DNA of 25,687 nucleotides. Origin: an uncultured Oscillospiraceae bacterium. GTDB taxonomy: Bacteria; Bacillota; Clostridia; Oscillospirales; Oscillospiraceae. Each line of letters begins with the position of its first letter. Within the stretch, counting starts at the first letter, position 1. Below, in pieces: positions 15,971 through 23,838 of the stretch. The stretch is from assembly GCA_934546725.1 (NCBI GenBank), contig CAKTED010000002.1, positions 1 to 25,687 of the forward strand, in the 5' to 3' direction. The notes beneath the pieces are model-generated. The model was not told where the DNA came from and made no database searches. It worked only from the letters and a program-made list of their open reading frames with translations. The translations under genes and the position numbers were made by a program.

Positions 15971-16881
15971 TCGCCGCGCACAGAAAGCGCACGGCGGTTT
16001 CTGCGGTCATAATTTTCGTCTGCATACCGCTGCTTATCCTCCTCGGCGTAACGCTTTTTAACGACAGGCAGTATACGCTTGTCAGCTGGATGATACTTGC
16101 GCTCACGATAGCGCCGTTTTTCATGGTCTTTGAAAAGCGCAGGCCGAAGGCGCGCGAGATCGTGCTCATCGCCATGATGTGCGCGCTCACCATCTGCGCG
16201 CAGCTGCTGTGCCGCGTGACCGTTGGCATAACGGCTGGCTCGGCGATAATAATCCTCTGCGGCATTGCGCTTGGACCGGAGGCGGGCTTCCTCATAGGCG
16301 CGCTTGCGCGGTTCGTGCTGAATTTTTACGAGGGCCAGGGACCGTGGACCCCGTGGCAGATGTTCTGCTGGGGCCTGCTCGGCTTCCTTGCGGGCCTTGT
16401 GTTCAATAAGCCAAATGTGGAAAAGCTCAAGTCGCGCGATTTCAAGGTAATCATGGGGCCGGTGCTCTGCGTCGTCTTCTCCGTTGTGGCGGCGTATATC
16501 GTCTATCTGCTCTTCCCGCCGAAGGATGGGCAGACGTTCCTCGGCTGGCGGCTGTATGTTTTCGGTGCGGTGGGGCTGCTTCTGGGCGTCGTTGTCCAGC
16601 GCAGGCGCCTGCCTGTGGACTGGCTTACGCTTTCGGTTTTCACGTTCTTCGGAATATTCATAATCTACGGCGGCCTTATGAACATCTGCGCGATGGTCAC
16701 GGCCGCGAGTATCCCCGGCGGCAACGAGGTCAGCTGGACCACGATGAAGGCGCTTTATATCTCCGGCGTATCCTACGACGCGGCGCACGCCGCCTCCGCC
16801 ACGATATTCAACCTTATCTTCGGCGACAGCATTATCCGCAAGCTTGAGCGCGTTAAGCTCAAATATGGAATATACAGGTAA
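15940..16881 (+). CDS. cbrT: ECF transporter substrate-binding S component (CbrT type)
   Basis: 313 residues from GTG 15940, chosen because GGAGGAGGT (15922-15930) lies 9 bases upstream; GTG 15898 and 15919 are longer alternatives. It overlaps the ATPase gene by 31 bases, so translation is probably coupled. About seven to eight hydrophobic segments are present, with the GQGPWTPWQMF motif and a KLERVKLKYG end, both shared with the C-terminal third of the fused protein of the first operon. S components bind the vitamin on the outer side and topple to release it. Corrinoid specificity is inferred from the riboswitch, the cobU-like gene directly downstream and resemblance to the predicted cobalamin ECF family; a cobinamide or other corrinoid preference is possible. 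Confidence 0.85.
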   Translation: MRRGYDESQVVAAHRKRTAVSAVIIFVCIPLLILLGVTLFNDRQYTLVSWMILALTIAPFFMVFEKRRPKAREIVLIAMMCALTICAQLLCRVTVGITAGSAIIILCGIALGPEAGFLIGALARFVLNFYEGQGPWTPWQMFCWGLLGFLAGLVFNKPNVEKLKSRDFKVIMGPVLCVVFSVVAAYIVYLLFPPKDGQTFLGWRLYVFGAVGLLLGVVVQRRRLPVDWLTLSVFTFFGIFIIYGGLMNICAMVTAASIPGGNEVSWTTMKALYISGVSYDAAHAASATIFNLIFGDSIIRKLERVKLKYGIYR

Positions 16882-16885
16882 AGCC

Positions 16886-17800
16886 ATGCATGTATTTATA
16901 AGCGGCGGTTGCAAAAACGGAAAATCCACCTTTGCGCTCAGAACCGCCCTCGGGCTTGCACCCGAGGCGCCGCGATATTACGTTGCCACGATGCTTCCGC
17001 ACGACGCGGAGGATGAGGAGCGCATACGCCGCCATTGCCGCGCCCGCGAGGGGCTGGGCTTTGAAACGATAGAGCGCGGCCTGCGGCTGGCGGATATCCC
17101 GGAGCTTGTGCGCCACGGTGCGGTATTTGTGCTCGACAGCGTTACGGCGCTTCTGGAAAACGCCATGTTCCCGTATGGCGGCAGGGCGGAGCCGGGCGCG
17201 GCGGAGGCCTGCGCCAGGGAGCTTTTCCTGTTTCTTGACAGGGCGGCAAACGCCGTTGTTATCAGCGACTACATATATTCAAATTCATATTGCGCCTCGG
17301 AGAGCACAAGAGCGTATATGCGCGCGCTTGCGCGGCTCGACGCGCTGCTTGCGGCTCGCTGCGAGCGTGTGGTGGAGATATGCGCCGGTACGGCGACGGA
17401 GCATGAAAAATACGAGGCGGAGCGGGAGGCGGACGGCATGGAGCTTATAATCGGCGGGGCGCATCAGGGCAAGCTCGGCTATGCAAAAAGCGTACTGGGA
17501 GTTACCGAGGCGGAGATATGCTTTTGCAGCGAGACGGAGGAGCCGGAGCTTGCGAAGCGCTGCGTCTGCGGGCTTGAGCGCTATCTGCTCGGCTGCATAC
17601 GGCGCGGCGAGGAGCCAAAGCTGGATGACCTGCGCCAGGACGCCGTGGTTATCATGGAGGATATTTCCTGCGGTCTTGTTCCGATATCGGCTGAAGAACG
17701 CGAGTGGCGCGAGCTTGCCGGCAGAAGCTCTGCCCGGCTTGCGGCGCGCGCGGGGCGCGTTACGCGCCTTTTCTGCGGCTTGCCGCAGCGGCTGAAATGA
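16886..17800 (+). CDS. cobU: Tandem CobU-like protein: adenosylcobinamide kinase/guanylyltransferase-type domain plus second CobU-like half
   Basis: 304 residues from ATG 16886; ATG 16865 is possible but has no ribosome site. Residues 1-184 follow CobU: P-loop GGCKNGKS (7-14), RIRRHCRAR with His50 at the place of the guanylylated His, VLDSVTALLENAMF, and VISDYIYSN. Typical CobU is about 180 residues. Residues 185-304 form a second, shorter CobU-like unit: MELIIGGAHQGK with a P-loop-like motif, then EDISCGLVPISAEER, WRELAGRSSARLAA and GLPQRLK, which match the C-terminal end of CobU. CobU phosphorylates adenosylcobinamide and attaches GMP, the salvage step before the lower ligand is added. It is last in the second operon, suggesting that the transporter brings in cobinamide-like corrinoids. 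Which half does which step is unknown. Confidence 0.85.
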   Translation: MHVFISGGCKNGKSTFALRTALGLAPEAPRYYVATMLPHDAEDEERIRRHCRAREGLGFETIERGLRLADIPELVRHGAVFVLDSVTALLENAMFPYGGRAEPGAAEACARELFLFLDRAANAVVISDYIYSNSYCASESTRAYMRALARLDALLAARCERVVEICAGTATEHEKYEAEREADGMELIIGGAHQGKLGYAKSVLGVTEAEICFCSETEEPELAKRCVCGLERYLLGCIRRGEEPKLDDLRQDAVVIMEDISCGLVPISAEEREWRELAGRSSARLAARAGRVTRLFCGLPQRLK

Positions 17801-17808
17801 CAGAAGGT

Positions 17809-17858
17809 AAAAAAATACCGTGCGGCAGGATCGGATGACCCTGCCGCACGGTGCTTTT
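17809..17858 (+). terminator. Bidirectional terminator between convergent cobU and wall-hydrolase genes
   Basis: A perfect 13-bp stem, ACCGTGCGGCAGG (17817-17829) with CCTGCCGCACGGT (17840-17852), and a 10-base loop. On the plus strand GCTTTT follows. On the minus strand a run of seven T follows (complement of 17809-17815), so it can serve both convergent transcription units. Confidence 0.88.
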
Positions 17859-17903
17859 GCGGCATCTGGCTGCTTGTGATGTGGACGCGGGGACTCAAAG
17901 TCT

Positions 17904-17947
17904 CCGTCATTCAGAGGGCGAAGCCCGTGGAATCCCCTGCGGAGGGG
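17904..17947. repeat. Possible interspersed palindromic element
   Basis: In the 150 bases between the terminator and the wall-hydrolase stop there are two adjacent small hairpins: GGGC-GAA-GCCC (17916-17926) and CCCCT-GCGG-AGGGG (17934-17947), preceded by CCGTCATTCAGA. The text resembles small non-coding repeats seen between genes of many bacteria (GTCATTC...GAATCCC type). Only one copy is in the window, so the repeat nature is inferred. Confidence 0.35.
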
Positions 17948-18009
17948 CAACAGCCCAAGCCGCGGACGCGGAGAGGCCAACGCTCACAACCGTCACCGGC
18001 CTCCAAACG

Positions 18010-18831
18010 TCAGACGTAGAAGCTGTGGTTACCGATGGTGGTGACCCATGTGCGGTTCCGGACGATCCAGAGGCTTGTGGCGATGCGCTCGTTGAGAAAA
18101 TACAGGCAGTCTCCCGCAACGTCGGCGCCGTCAAGGACGAGCCGGGCGGCGATAACGGCGCTTTCGGTCGGAGTGTCGTATATCGTACCGTTGGCGGTGG
18201 GCGTGAACTGCACGCCGCAGGCCCTGTCGAAGATGACGCCGTATATCGTATCGGGATAATCGGCGGACGCCACCCTGTTCATGACCACGTTGCCTACGGC
18301 TATCTGACCGGCAAGGCTCTCGCCCCTCGCCTCGGCACTTATTATCCGCGAGAGCCAGTACACGGCGTCTGACGAATAGAACCCGTCGCCGCTTTTTATT
18401 GCCCCGCTGCCGGGAGTGACCGCCGCCGTGCGGGACTGCGCGTTCCATGTCACGGCCGCGTCAAAGGCCTTTGCAAGGCTGCGCCGAGGGAGAACGAAGC
18501 TGCCCTGCGGCGTGATGAAGGAATTTTTGCCGACGTAAAGATAGCGGCCGTTGGCCGTGATATATTCGCAGCCGCTGCGGGCGGTGAGCTCAAGCCCTGC
18601 CGAGCGCACCGTGACGCTGCGGGTGGCGGCGTCCCAGCTTATGGAGCAGTCGGGAGCGAGCACCGAGCAGAAGTCCCTGAGAGGGACAAGAGTAACGTCG
18701 TCCGAAATGAAGGCGCCGGAAAGCGAATGCCCGGCGACCCTGGCGCTTACTCCGCCGGCAGCGGAAGCCTTCGGCGCGGCGCAGATAAGCAGGATGAGCA
18801 TAATGGCAGGAAATATTATCTTCTTAAGCAT
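18010..18831 (-). CDS. Exported SleB-type cell wall hydrolase with copper-amine-oxidase-like stalk domain
   Basis: 273 residues. Signal peptide 1-24 (KASA end). Residues about 28-140 match the copper amine oxidase N-terminal-like domain common in clostridial exported proteins (LVPLRDFCSVL, SWDAATRSVTV). Residues about 153-273 are a SleB/Hydrolase_2 domain: IISAEARGES with likely catalytic Glu167, GQIAVGNVVMNRV, YPDTIYGVIFD, and LYFLN. Such enzymes are lytic transglycosylase-like and cut peptidoglycan, for example spore cortex. ATG follows AAAGGAGG by about 7 bases and has its own promoter. No obvious link to the B12 genes; whether it acts in germination or vegetative wall turnover cannot be told. 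Confidence 0.88.
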   Translation of the reverse strand: MLKKIIFPAIMLILLICAAPKASAAGGVSARVAGHSLSGAFISDDVTLVPLRDFCSVLAPDCSISWDAATRSVTVRSAGLELTARSGCEYITANGRYLYVGKNSFITPQGSFVLPRRSLAKAFDAAVTWNAQSRTAAVTPGSGAIKSGDGFYSSDAVYWLSRIISAEARGESLAGQIAVGNVVMNRVASADYPDTIYGVIFDRACGVQFTPTANGTIYDTPTESAVIAARLVLDGADVAGDCLYFLNERIATSLWIVRNRTWVTTIGNHSFYV

Positions 18832-18851
18832 GAAAAGCCTCCTTTGTGCAG

Positions 18852-18880
18852 AGTTTAACAGCGGAAAGGCGAATTTACAA
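18852..18880 (-). promoter_or_regulatory. Probable promoter of the wall-hydrolase gene
   Basis: On the minus strand TTGTAA (complement of 18875-18880), a 17-base spacer, and TAAACT (complement of 18852-18857) preceded by TGT as an extended -10. It lies about 20 bases before the start codon, so the 5' leader is very short. A sporulation sigma factor cannot be excluded. Confidence 0.5.
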
Positions 18881-18999
18881 GCGGTAAATGTCGGAAAGGA
18901 AAAAATCGGGCGGACACGGGAAAATTTCAGGAGATGTTTTATGCAGCCCTTCGCAGAAATGCACGAATTTATTTGAAGAGATATTTATTATATTGTATC

Positions 19000-19028
19000 T
19001 TGACATTTTCGCGCGGTGAATATACACT
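19000..19028 (+). promoter_or_regulatory. Probable sigma-A promoter of the MoxR operon
   Basis: Perfect TTGACA (19000-19005), a 17-base spacer and TACACT (19023-19028, 4 of 6 matches). It is placed about 40 bases before the third riboswitch. The sequence from 18881 to 18999 holds no gene that I can support. Confidence 0.6.
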
Positions 19029-19065
19029 TATCGAGTAAATCTGTTTTTGCAGAAACAGCATATTG

Positions 19066-19291
19066 CGTCGTGTCACTCGTAATAGCTGCCGCCAGACGGC
19101 AGGCGCAGTGATCAGGAAATCCAGTGAAGCCGTGCTTAACGGCGAGTCTGGAGCATTAACCGTTGCTGTGAGCGCATGAGACCTTTTGCTTCGGAGCGAT
19201 CCGGTCACTGAAAACCTGTTTTTTGGGAAGGCGTGCAGAAGGGCGAGGGGATGGGCAGCCGTCCCCGGAAGCGTAAGCCAGAATACCGACG
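19066..19291 (+). promoter_or_regulatory. Cobalamin riboswitch, diverged third copy
   Basis: The core elements are in order: GGAAATCCAGTG, an inserted hairpin GCCGT-GCTTA-ACGGC, ACCGTTGCTGT, CGATCCGGTCACTGAAAACC, then GGGAAGGCG, and the B12 box TAAGCCAGAATACCGACG near 19274-19291. A short outer stem, CGTCG (19066-19070) with CGACG (19287-19291), is possible. It differs from the other two leaders in the peripheral stems and in AATACC instead of AGACC. It is followed by a strong terminator and the MoxR-DUF58-transglutaminase genes, an unusual target. Confidence 0.9.
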
Positions 19292-19350
19292 ATGCAGACA
19301 GCGTGGAGCTTCCGCCAGGGCGGAATTTCCATGCGCCGATGTGCGGGAAA

Positions 19351-19399
19351 AACGGCCGCATCAGAATGCAGAATTCTGATGCGGCCGTTTATATTTTTC
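19351..19399 (+). terminator. Riboswitch-controlled intrinsic terminator
   Basis: A perfect 17-bp stem, AACGGCCGCATCAGAAT (19351-19367) with ATTCTGATGCGGCCGTT (19373-19389), loop GCAGA, followed by TATATTTTT. It separates the B12 box from the MoxR gene and gives the leader the same aptamer-terminator layout as the other two. Confidence 0.93.
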
Positions 19400-19437
19400 A
19401 CGGCGGCGTAGCAGGGCATGAAAATTTTGAAACGGGG

Positions 19438-20388
19438 TTGATTACCATAAGAGCCGAATTACAGAATATCCGTGCGGAAATACAGAAGGCGGTCGTAGGA
19501 AAGGAACAGGTCGTGGACAAGGTGCTGATGGCCATCCTGGCAAGGGGCCACGTCCTGCTTGAGGATGTTCCCGGTGTCGGAAAAACGACGCTTACACTGG
19601 CCTTTGCCAAAACGCTCGGACTTGAAACGCGGCGCATTCAGTTTACATCCGATACGGTTCCGTCCGACGTTGTGGGCTTTTCTGTGCTGGATAAGGCCAG
19701 CGGCAATTTTCAGTACAAGCCCGGCGCGATAATGACGAACATGCTGCTTGCCGACGAGATCAACAGAACGAGCAGCAAGACACAGTCCGCGCTGCTCGAG
19801 GCGATGGAGGAAAGGCATGTAACGGTGGACGGAGTGACGCATCCGCTCCCGGAGCCGTTCTTCGTGCTTGCAACGCAGAACCCCCCGGGTTCCGCCGGAA
19901 CGCAGAACCTCCCCAACTCTCAGCTTGACCGATTTATGATAAAGCTTACGATGGGCTATCCGGACAGGGACAGCCAGGTGCGGATCCTCCGGGACAGGAA
20001 AAAGGGAAATCCGATAGACGGTCTGAAGCAGATAATGACCAGAAGCGAGCTGGTGAAGGCGAGCGACCAGGTGGATAATATTCAGACGGACGACAGGATA
20101 TATCAGTATATCACGGACCTGACGGAGGCGACGCGCGTACACCCGATGGTAAGCCTTGGCGTAAGCCCGCGCGGCGCGCTTGCATTGTGCAGAATGGCGA
20201 AGGCTCACGCCTGGATCTCCGGGCGGGAGTATACCATTCCGGAGGACGTTGCGGCCGTGGCGACGGACGTTTATGCGCACAGGCTTATGCCGGGCAGTAA
20301 GGCCCGGTTTAACGAGCTTACCGGCGAGATGATAATGGCGGAGATACTTGAACAGGTGAAAATGCCTGTTTTAGAGGAAATTAAATGA
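19438..20388 (+). CDS. MoxR-family AAA+ ATPase
   Basis: 316 residues from TTG 19438. The start is uncertain because no ATG is in frame after the terminator and the ribosome site is weak. The P-loop is in EDVPGVGKTT (about 42-51), Walker B in LLADEINR, then SALLEAMEER, the FFVLATQNPP sensor region and an arginine-rich C-terminal lid. All are typical of MoxR ATPases, which act as chaperone-like partners in assembling metal-binding or envelope complexes. Its stop overlaps the DUF58 start (ATGA). MoxR-DUF58-transglutaminase is a common conserved trio, but control by a B12 riboswitch is not something I know as typical. A tiny open frame, ATG 19418 to TGA 19441, overlaps the TTG and could couple translation. 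Confidence 0.88.
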   Translation: MITIRAELQNIRAEIQKAVVGKEQVVDKVLMAILARGHVLLEDVPGVGKTTLTLAFAKTLGLETRRIQFTSDTVPSDVVGFSVLDKASGNFQYKPGAIMTNMLLADEINRTSSKTQSALLEAMEERHVTVDGVTHPLPEPFFVLATQNPPGSAGTQNLPNSQLDRFMIKLTMGYPDRDSQVRILRDRKKGNPIDGLKQIMTRSELVKASDQVDNIQTDDRIYQYITDLTEATRVHPMVSLGVSPRGALALCRMAKAHAWISGREYTIPEDVAAVATDVYAHRLMPGSKARFNELTGEMIMAEILEQVKMPVLEEIK

Positions 20389-21512
20389 CGGGACGTCTTA
20401 TTTTGTGGCTGGCGGCAGCGCTTTTCTGCGCTGCCGCATGGGCGTTTACGGGGACGGAGGCCGCGGCAGCGGTCCTGGCCGGAGCCATACTGCTGCCTGC
20501 GGGGGCGATCCTGCTGGCGCGGCTGGCGTCAGGAAAAATCAGAACGGCGTTCTTTGCGCCCGGGGAGCTTCAGAAGGGACTGCGCGTCGTGGGAAGAATG
20601 GACGTGATAAACAGTTCGTGGATCCCTGCCGCGCGGGTCCAGGCAACGGTGGAGATCCGCAATGAGCTGACGGGAGAGACCGAACTCATGGAGCTTTCGT
20701 GTTCGGTTCCGCCCAGAGGGACGAGAAGAGTGGAATATGAGTTCATGTCCTCGCACTGCGGCCGCTTCAGCTTTTCGCTGGCGCGGCTCGTGGTGTTTGA
20801 CTGGTTTGGCATCATTGGCTGGCGCGGAAACAGCGCCTTTGATGAAAACCGTGTGATCCTGCCGGAGACCTTCCCGATGTCCGTGCGGATAGCGGAAAGG
20901 GAGGCCCCGCAGGGGGATAATACCATAAGCCTCAACAGAAAGGGCGATGACCGGACGGAGATATTTCAGCTTCGGGACTACGCGGAGGGCGACAGCGTTA
21001 AGCAGATCCACTGGAAGCTGTCTCAGAAGTATGACAGGCTGATCGTTTCCGACCCGTCCGCGTCTCAGGAGCGCGTGCTGCTTGTGGCGTGGGACAAATC
21101 GGCTCCGGCCTCTCCAGACGTGACGGACGCGCTGGCTGAAGCCGTGATGTCGTTCTGCCTTACGCTGGTGGAGAATGAAATACCGTACAGCATCGCGCTG
21201 GATTCGCTTGAGAGCGCCGCCTGCGACATTACGTCTGAGGAGGAGCTTTACGATGCCGTGGGGCGGCTGCTGCGCACGGAGGAAGATGAATGCGGCAGCC
21301 GGGGGCTTGAGCAGCTGCTGAGCGTTCAGCGCTATCCCATAATAGCGCTTTTTGCGGCTCAGCCGCCGGAGAACCTGGCGCGGCTTGGCGCGGAGAGCCG
21401 GGTAACGGTCTTTCTGTGCGGAGAAACCGGCAAAATCAGCCCGGAAGGGGTAAATTCCATCGTGTTTTCTCCCGGGGACTATAAGAGCGTGCTGCGCGAC
21501 GTAACGGTTTAG
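20385..21512 (+). CDS. DUF58-domain membrane-associated protein
   Basis: 375 residues. Two hydrophobic segments at about 5-45 are followed by a soluble region. The DUF58 signature is RDYAEGDSVKQIHWKLSQKYDRLIV (read as RDYAEGD, then IHWK and LIV) at about 198-222, with a von Willebrand A-like fold after it (LLVAWDKSA). DUF58 proteins almost always accompany MoxR ATPases and are thought to be their clients or adaptors. ATG 20385 overlaps the MoxR stop and GAGGA lies 6 bases upstream. The next gene starts 14 bases after its end, so the three form one unit. Confidence 0.87.
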   Translation: MTGRLILWLAAALFCAAAWAFTGTEAAAAVLAGAILLPAGAILLARLASGKIRTAFFAPGELQKGLRVVGRMDVINSSWIPAARVQATVEIRNELTGETELMELSCSVPPRGTRRVEYEFMSSHCGRFSFSLARLVVFDWFGIIGWRGNSAFDENRVILPETFPMSVRIAEREAPQGDNTISLNRKGDDRTEIFQLRDYAEGDSVKQIHWKLSQKYDRLIVSDPSASQERVLLVAWDKSAPASPDVTDALAEAVMSFCLTLVENEIPYSIALDSLESAACDITSEEELYDAVGRLLRTEEDECGSRGLEQLLSVQRYPIIALFAAQPPENLARLGAESRVTVFLCGETGKISPEGVNSIVFSPGDYKSVLRDVTV

Positions 21513-21526
21513 GAGGGGAAAACGGA

Positions 21527-23800
21527 ATGAAGAGGGAAAAAGCTCGCGGCGGAGGACTTGCAGTCGAGCTTCGTCGCCCCGAAACGCGCCCCTCCGATAC
21601 GGTGTGGAGAATTGCGCTTGGAATAGCCGTTGTGCTGGCGCTTACAGGCTGCGTGCGCAGCGCCTTCAATCTTGGAGACTGCTGCCAGTGGCTGGTGATC
21701 GCCGCTGTCGGAGCGGTATTCAGTACCGCAATGTGCGGCGCGGGCGGGGTAAGGCGACTTGTCATGCAGTGCGGCGCTGTGCTGCTGCTTGCGATATACG
21801 CGGTTGCGGCGGGCCGGGCGATCATGACCGGCTGGAATGTTGCCGTAAACAGAATATTTGAGGGTCTGGAGCTGAGCCTTGGCAGAATACTGCCGCGCTA
21901 TGCCGTTCCGGAGGAGGGAAGCGCCAAACTTTACGCCACGCTTTTCATGGTCCTTCCTGCGGCGGTTCTTGGCACCTTTGCGGGACTGGCGGCGGAGGGG
22001 AGGATCCTTCCTCTCCTGCTGGTGGACGTCCTGCTTCTCGCGGGAGCCGTGGCGGGACTGACAGTTCCGGACGCCTGGCTTGCCCTGCTGCTACTGCTCA
22101 CCGCGCTTGCGTGGGGCAGAAGAACAATGCGCCGCAGCAGCTGGCCGGACAGGGGCGGGATGGTCCCGTGGATGATGGCTTCGATAGCCGTCTTTACCGC
22201 TGCCTCCGTGCTCGTATCCGTTGTGGCTGGGGACGGGACCCATGCGGCGGAGGCGCGGCGGAGAAGCGTTGAAAACGGGATATACCGTCTGCGGTATGAC
22301 GGCGGTGGCCAGGTGCTTCCGCACGGAGATTTTTCGGAGCTTGGCAGCTTTGAGCCGGACGGCGAAACGGTCGTGATGACCGTTGAGATGAATGAGCCGG
22401 AGGCTGTTTATCTGCGCGGCTTCGTCGGGGAAAAATATGTCGGAAACGGCTGGGCGGAGCTTGGCGCGGCGCAGCGGGCAGCGGGAGCGAGAGATTTTGC
22501 GTGGCTGCATGGCGGAGGCTTTTACGGGCAGACGCAGTTTGCACGGCTGGCGGGACTGCTTGGAATGGACGGCGGAACGTGCCGCGTGACGGTGAATAAC
22601 CTTTCGGCCGACAGCGGACAGCTGTATATTCCGTATGAGCTCAGGGATGGACAGCCGGATGAAAACCAGATCGGGGATGAGGATATCCCGGCCTCGGGGC
22701 TTCGGGGACAGAGGGAGTATACATACAGCATGGTCAGGCACTCCGTGCTTGACTATGAGTCGCTCTATTCGGAGCTCAGCAGGCGCTGGAGCGCCGGTGA
22801 CGAGCGCGTGAACGATTATCTCGAGAGCGAAAATGTGTACAGAGAATATGCCGTTGAAAATTATCTTGATGTGCCGGAGGAGGCTCGGCAGGCGATAGAC
22901 CGCCTGCTCGGCGGGCAGACGGTACCCGTGGACGCAGGCTTTCGCTATGTTCAGCAGGCTGTTCAGGCCTGCCTGTCAGCTGCGGTGGCATATAATGAGA
23001 CTCCTGAGGCATATACCGGCGGCGATTTTCTGACATTTCTTTTCGAGGAAAGCCATGAGGGCTACAGCGTCCATTATGCAACGGCCGCCACACTGCTGTT
23101 CAGAAGCTTCGGCATTCCTGCCCGCTACGTCGAGGGCTATTATATCTCGCCGGAGGCCGCGCAGGCGGCACTGGAGAACGGCGGAGTGATTGAGGTCACG
23201 CAGGCGGATGCTCATGCCTGGGTGGAGGTTTACAGGAACGGCGTCGGCTTCGTGCCGTTTGAGGCCGTGCCGGAAAACATGCAGAACGGGGCGCAGAATG
23301 AGCAGAGCAATAACAGCGCCGGTGGGGCCGATGAGAATCCGGATGATAATAACGAGCCTCCGGAGCTGTGGAAAATAGCGCTCTTTTCGCTGCTTGCGAT
23401 AATACTGCTGCTCGCGGCGGCAGTGCTGATACTGGAGCTGCGCAGAAGGCTTGCCTTCAGAAGGCGCGCACGCCTGATGCAGCAGGGCGGACGCGAGCGT
23501 GAGGTCGAGCTGCGGATGGCGTATGCCGTCAGGCTTCTCATATGCACAGGCGTTCGCTATGGCGGAGGCTCGCTGCTGAACCTGAGGGGAGAGATCGCTG
23601 AGCGCTTTGGTGAGGACCTGGCCGAAGAGTTTTCAGCCGCGCTGGATGTACAGCGGCAGGCGCGTTTTTCAAGCCTGCCCGTGAGCGACGAGCAGTATGC
23701 GGCGGTCTCCTGCTTTTGCGAAAGCGCGGTCAGGCACGTGAAGGAAACGTGCGGCTTTGGAAAAAAGCTGAGCCTGCGCTGGAAGGACAACGTGATCTGA
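21527..23800 (+). CDS. Multi-pass membrane protein with transglutaminase-like domain lacking the catalytic Cys
   Basis: 757 residues. The N-terminal third has about six membrane segments (25-235), then an extracellular region, a transglutaminase-like core at about 485-585, and one more helix near 615-640 with a cytoplasmic tail of about 110 residues. The core reads GYSVHYATAATLL and GIPARYVEGYY, then DAHAWVEVY. In active members the first motif is GYC; here position 514 is Ser (codon AGC). His563 is kept, and the usual Asp position appears as Glu579 (VPFEAVPE). So the usual Cys-His-Asp triad is not intact and the domain may bind rather than react, or use Ser. ATG follows AGGAGGGG by 8 bases. 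It is the last gene of the riboswitch-controlled trio; a hairpin follows. Confidence 0.85.
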   Translation: MKREKARGGGLAVELRRPETRPSDTVWRIALGIAVVLALTGCVRSAFNLGDCCQWLVIAAVGAVFSTAMCGAGGVRRLVMQCGAVLLLAIYAVAAGRAIMTGWNVAVNRIFEGLELSLGRILPRYAVPEEGSAKLYATLFMVLPAAVLGTFAGLAAEGRILPLLLVDVLLLAGAVAGLTVPDAWLALLLLLTALAWGRRTMRRSSWPDRGGMVPWMMASIAVFTAASVLVSVVAGDGTHAAEARRRSVENGIYRLRYDGGGQVLPHGDFSELGSFEPDGETVVMTVEMNEPEAVYLRGFVGEKYVGNGWAELGAAQRAAGARDFAWLHGGGFYGQTQFARLAGLLGMDGGTCRVTVNNLSADSGQLYIPYELRDGQPDENQIGDEDIPASGLRGQREYTYSMVRHSVLDYESLYSELSRRWSAGDERVNDYLESENVYREYAVENYLDVPEEARQAIDRLLGGQTVPVDAGFRYVQQAVQACLSAAVAYNETPEAYTGGDFLTFLFEESHEGYSVHYATAATLLFRSFGIPARYVEGYYISPEAAQAALENGGVIEVTQADAHAWVEVYRNGVGFVPFEAVPENMQNGAQNEQSNNSAGGADENPDDNNEPPELWKIALFSLLAIILLLAAAVLILELRRRLAFRRRARLMQQGGREREVELRMAYAVRLLICTGVRYGGGSLLNLRGEIAERFGEDLAEEFSAALDVQRQARFSSLPVSDEQYAAVSCFCESAVRHVKETCGFGKKLSLRWKDNVI

Positions 23801-23838
23801 CCCGATAAGCGCAAACCGCCCTGCCTGTAAGGCTTTTA

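Noticed and set aside
19186..19437. In-frame extension of MoxR upstream to 19186
   Set aside because: It runs through the riboswitch and its terminator; MoxR proteins start close to the proposed TTG.
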